A stretch of DNA of 6,243 nt, taken from assembly GCA_001769925.1 (NCBI GenBank), contig MEPT01000053.1:1-6243 (forward strand), read 5' to 3'. The translations under genes and the position numbers were made by a program. This DNA is from Bdellovibrionales bacterium RBG_16_40_8 (GTDB lineage Bacteria; Bdellovibrionota; Bdellovibrionia; Bdellovibrionales; UBA1609). Under the pieces are notes generated by a model. That model saw only the letters and a list, made by a program, of their open reading frames with translations. It made no database searches and was not told where the DNA came from. Shown here one piece after another: positions 5,388-6,243 of the stretch (the first letter of the stretch is position 1; each line of letters begins with the position of its first letter).

Positions 5388-5405
5388 TATCCTTATTTGG
5401 AGATA
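5388..5405. promoter_or_regulatory. Putative HipB operator 2 (TATCC-N8-AGATA)
   Basis: A second TATCC-N8 site with AGATA as right half starts exactly 40 bp after the first, close to four helical turns, so two HipB dimers could bind the same DNA face. It overlaps the GGAG ribosome-binding site (5399-5402) of hipB. AT-rich -10-like sequences, such as TATTAT at 5364-5369, lie between the two sites. Confidence 0.5.
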
Positions 5406-5409
5406 CTGC

Positions 5410-5637
5410 ATGAATATCGCAAAATTCATTAAAGCTAAGCGCAAGGAGCGAGGAATTAGCCAAAAGCAATTGGCTGAGTATGCAGAAGTAAGTTTCACAT
5501 TTGTTAATAGATTAGAAAATGGCGACATAAATCTACGCCTTGTTCCTTTAAATAAAGTGCTGGCGGTTTTTGGTCATGAAATTGGGCCAGTTGAAAAACC
5601 CAAAGAAGAGATGCTCTCTAAGGTAATAGATGAGTAG
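5410..5637 (+). CDS. hipB: HipB-type XRE-family antitoxin / transcriptional repressor
   Basis: The 75-residue protein is almost entirely one HTH_3 (Cro/C1) domain: start helix IAKFIKAKRKERGISQ, helix-turn-helix KQLAEYAEVSFTFVNRLENG at about 19-38, then a helix with L-N-K-V-L-A-V-F-G. A short charged tail follows. HipB dimers bind operator DNA and neutralise the HipA kinase, repressing their own operon. ATG 5410 has GGAG seven bases upstream. Two TATCC-N8 operator-like sites precede it, and the next gene overlaps its end by 8 bp, the usual hipB-hipA layout. The protein is slightly shorter than E. coli HipB (88 residues). The assignment to HipB rather than a generic XRE regulator rests mainly on the hipA neighbour. 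Confidence 0.85.
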   Translation: MNIAKFIKAKRKERGISQKQLAEYAEVSFTFVNRLENGDINLRLVPLNKVLAVFGHEIGPVEKPKEEMLSKVIDE

Positions 5638-6243
5638 CGAAATTGATTTTAAAAAAATCACTACGGCAAGGGTTTATTTACGGGGCGAGTTTGTAGGGAA
5701 ATTACATCGCGCCTCAGAAGAAGAGTACATATTTCAGTACGACATAAACTATCTCAAAAAAAGCAAAATACAAATTGCAACTACGCTGCCACTAAAAGAA
5801 GAGGCTTATAAATCAAAAAAACTACATCCATTTTTTGATAACATGATAACTGAAGGCTGGCTGTTGCAACATACAGAAAAAGTATTTCATATTGATAAAT
5901 CAAATAGATTTGCGCTTTTAGTGGCAACCGGAAAATACCCTGTCGGCGCCGTGACGGTTCATCCCGTTGATGCCGATGGCAATGAAATTGATCTTACAAA
6001 TTTATTTAAGGATGACTTAGATCAGCAGGGACTAAAACCATATCAGAATACGGTGCTACCAAATTTTGCACGGTGTCCCAGTTGTATGAGGCCCACACAA
6101 CAGCTCGGGACAATTCATGGCAAATGTGCCGCAGAAATGTGGGATACCACCAGAAAGATAAGCGTTGAATTAGACCCCGCGTCGCCGCTTAACTCATTCG
6201 CTAGAGTTATTTATGGCGGCTCAATTTCTGGAGCGCAAAAAAA
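5630..6243 (+). CDS. hipA: HipA-type toxin kinase, N-terminal part (runs off window)
   Basis: At least 204 residues are visible. Residues about 13-110 are the HipA N-subdomain 1: V-Y-L-R-G-E-F-V-G-K-L, F-Q-Y-D-x-x-Y-L, T-T-L-P-L and FFDNMITEGWLL, matching the F-F-x-N-L-L-x-E-G-x-L family motif. Next comes a Cys/His cluster at 149-166 (C-P-S-C ... H-G-K-C), like a small metal-binding knuckle. Then GGSISGAQKK starts the kinase core with the conserved S-G-x-Q-x-K segment. HipA kinases phosphorylate targets such as GltX or TrpS and cause growth arrest or persistence. Catalytic residues lie outside the window, so activity cannot be judged. ATG 5630 overlaps hipB by 8 bp, so translation is coupled. 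The Cys/His cluster resembles that found at the start of HipT in split HipBST systems, here fused behind the HipS-like domain. That comparison is from memory. Confidence 0.85.
   Translation, partial: MSSEIDFKKITTARVYLRGEFVGKLHRASEEEYIFQYDINYLKKSKIQIATTLPLKEEAYKSKKLHPFFDNMITEGWLLQHTEKVFHIDKSNRFALLVATGKYPVGAVTVHPVDADGNEIDLTNLFKDDLDQQGLKPYQNTVLPNFARCPSCMRPTQQLGTIHGKCAAEMWDTTRKISVELDPASPLNSFARVIYGGSISGAQK

Noticed and set aside
5274..5528. 84-codon minus-strand ORF across the hipB start
   Set aside because: It is a shadow of the hipB control region and coding sequence, with no family features.

Overview
AT-rich DNA from what looks like a Gram-negative bacterium, probably a gammaproteobacterium. 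The genes carry Sec-type N-termini, a periplasmic solute-binding fold and a HipBA toxin-antitoxin module, and the kinase has a C-terminal layout (K-F-G..G-T-F-G-K..G-L-G-I) that I associate with Legionella-like gammaproteobacteria. That placement is an impression, not a measurement. The window reads as an accessory region: gene remnants and toxin-antitoxin genes surround one compact operon.

Left part (1-1200): the 3' end of an unrecognised gene (1-276); the decayed C-terminus of a HipA-type kinase, broken by a frameshift in an A7 run (about 300-576); and, on the minus strand, the decayed C-terminus of a tyrosine recombinase (607-882). After these come a 42-bp repeat (966-1007) and an AT-rich leader with a small palindrome and possible promoters.

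Centre (1205-5079): four tightly packed genes on the + strand. They are a 53-residue secreted-peptide precursor ending in a Cys-Thr-Gly4-Thr-Ser-Cys segment (behind a strong GGAGG), a membrane-anchored SBP_bac_5 peptide-binding protein, a stand-alone YcaO-domain protein with both glutamate-rich YcaO motifs and a Pro-rich C-terminus, and a two-TM sensor histidine kinase interrupted by one in-frame TAA inside its ATPase domain. The last two junctions overlap. No second cyclodehydratase partner, dehydrogenase, TfuA, ABC permease or response regulator is present in the window. The best reading is a candidate ribosomally made, YcaO-modified peptide with its own periplasmic binding protein and sensor: a peptide-signalling or RiPP (ribosomally made, post-translationally modified peptide) locus that I cannot match to a described class. 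A second copy of the 42-bp repeat (40 of 42 identical, same orientation) starts on the kinase stop codon, so the cassette is bracketed by direct repeats 4110 bp apart.

Right part (5118-6243): about 230 bp without a gene, then a HipB-type XRE repressor preceded by two TATCC-N8 operator-like sites 40 bp apart. HipB overlaps the start of a HipA-type protein that runs off the window. With the hipA and recombinase remnants on the left, this suggests a mobile or repeatedly rearranged locus.
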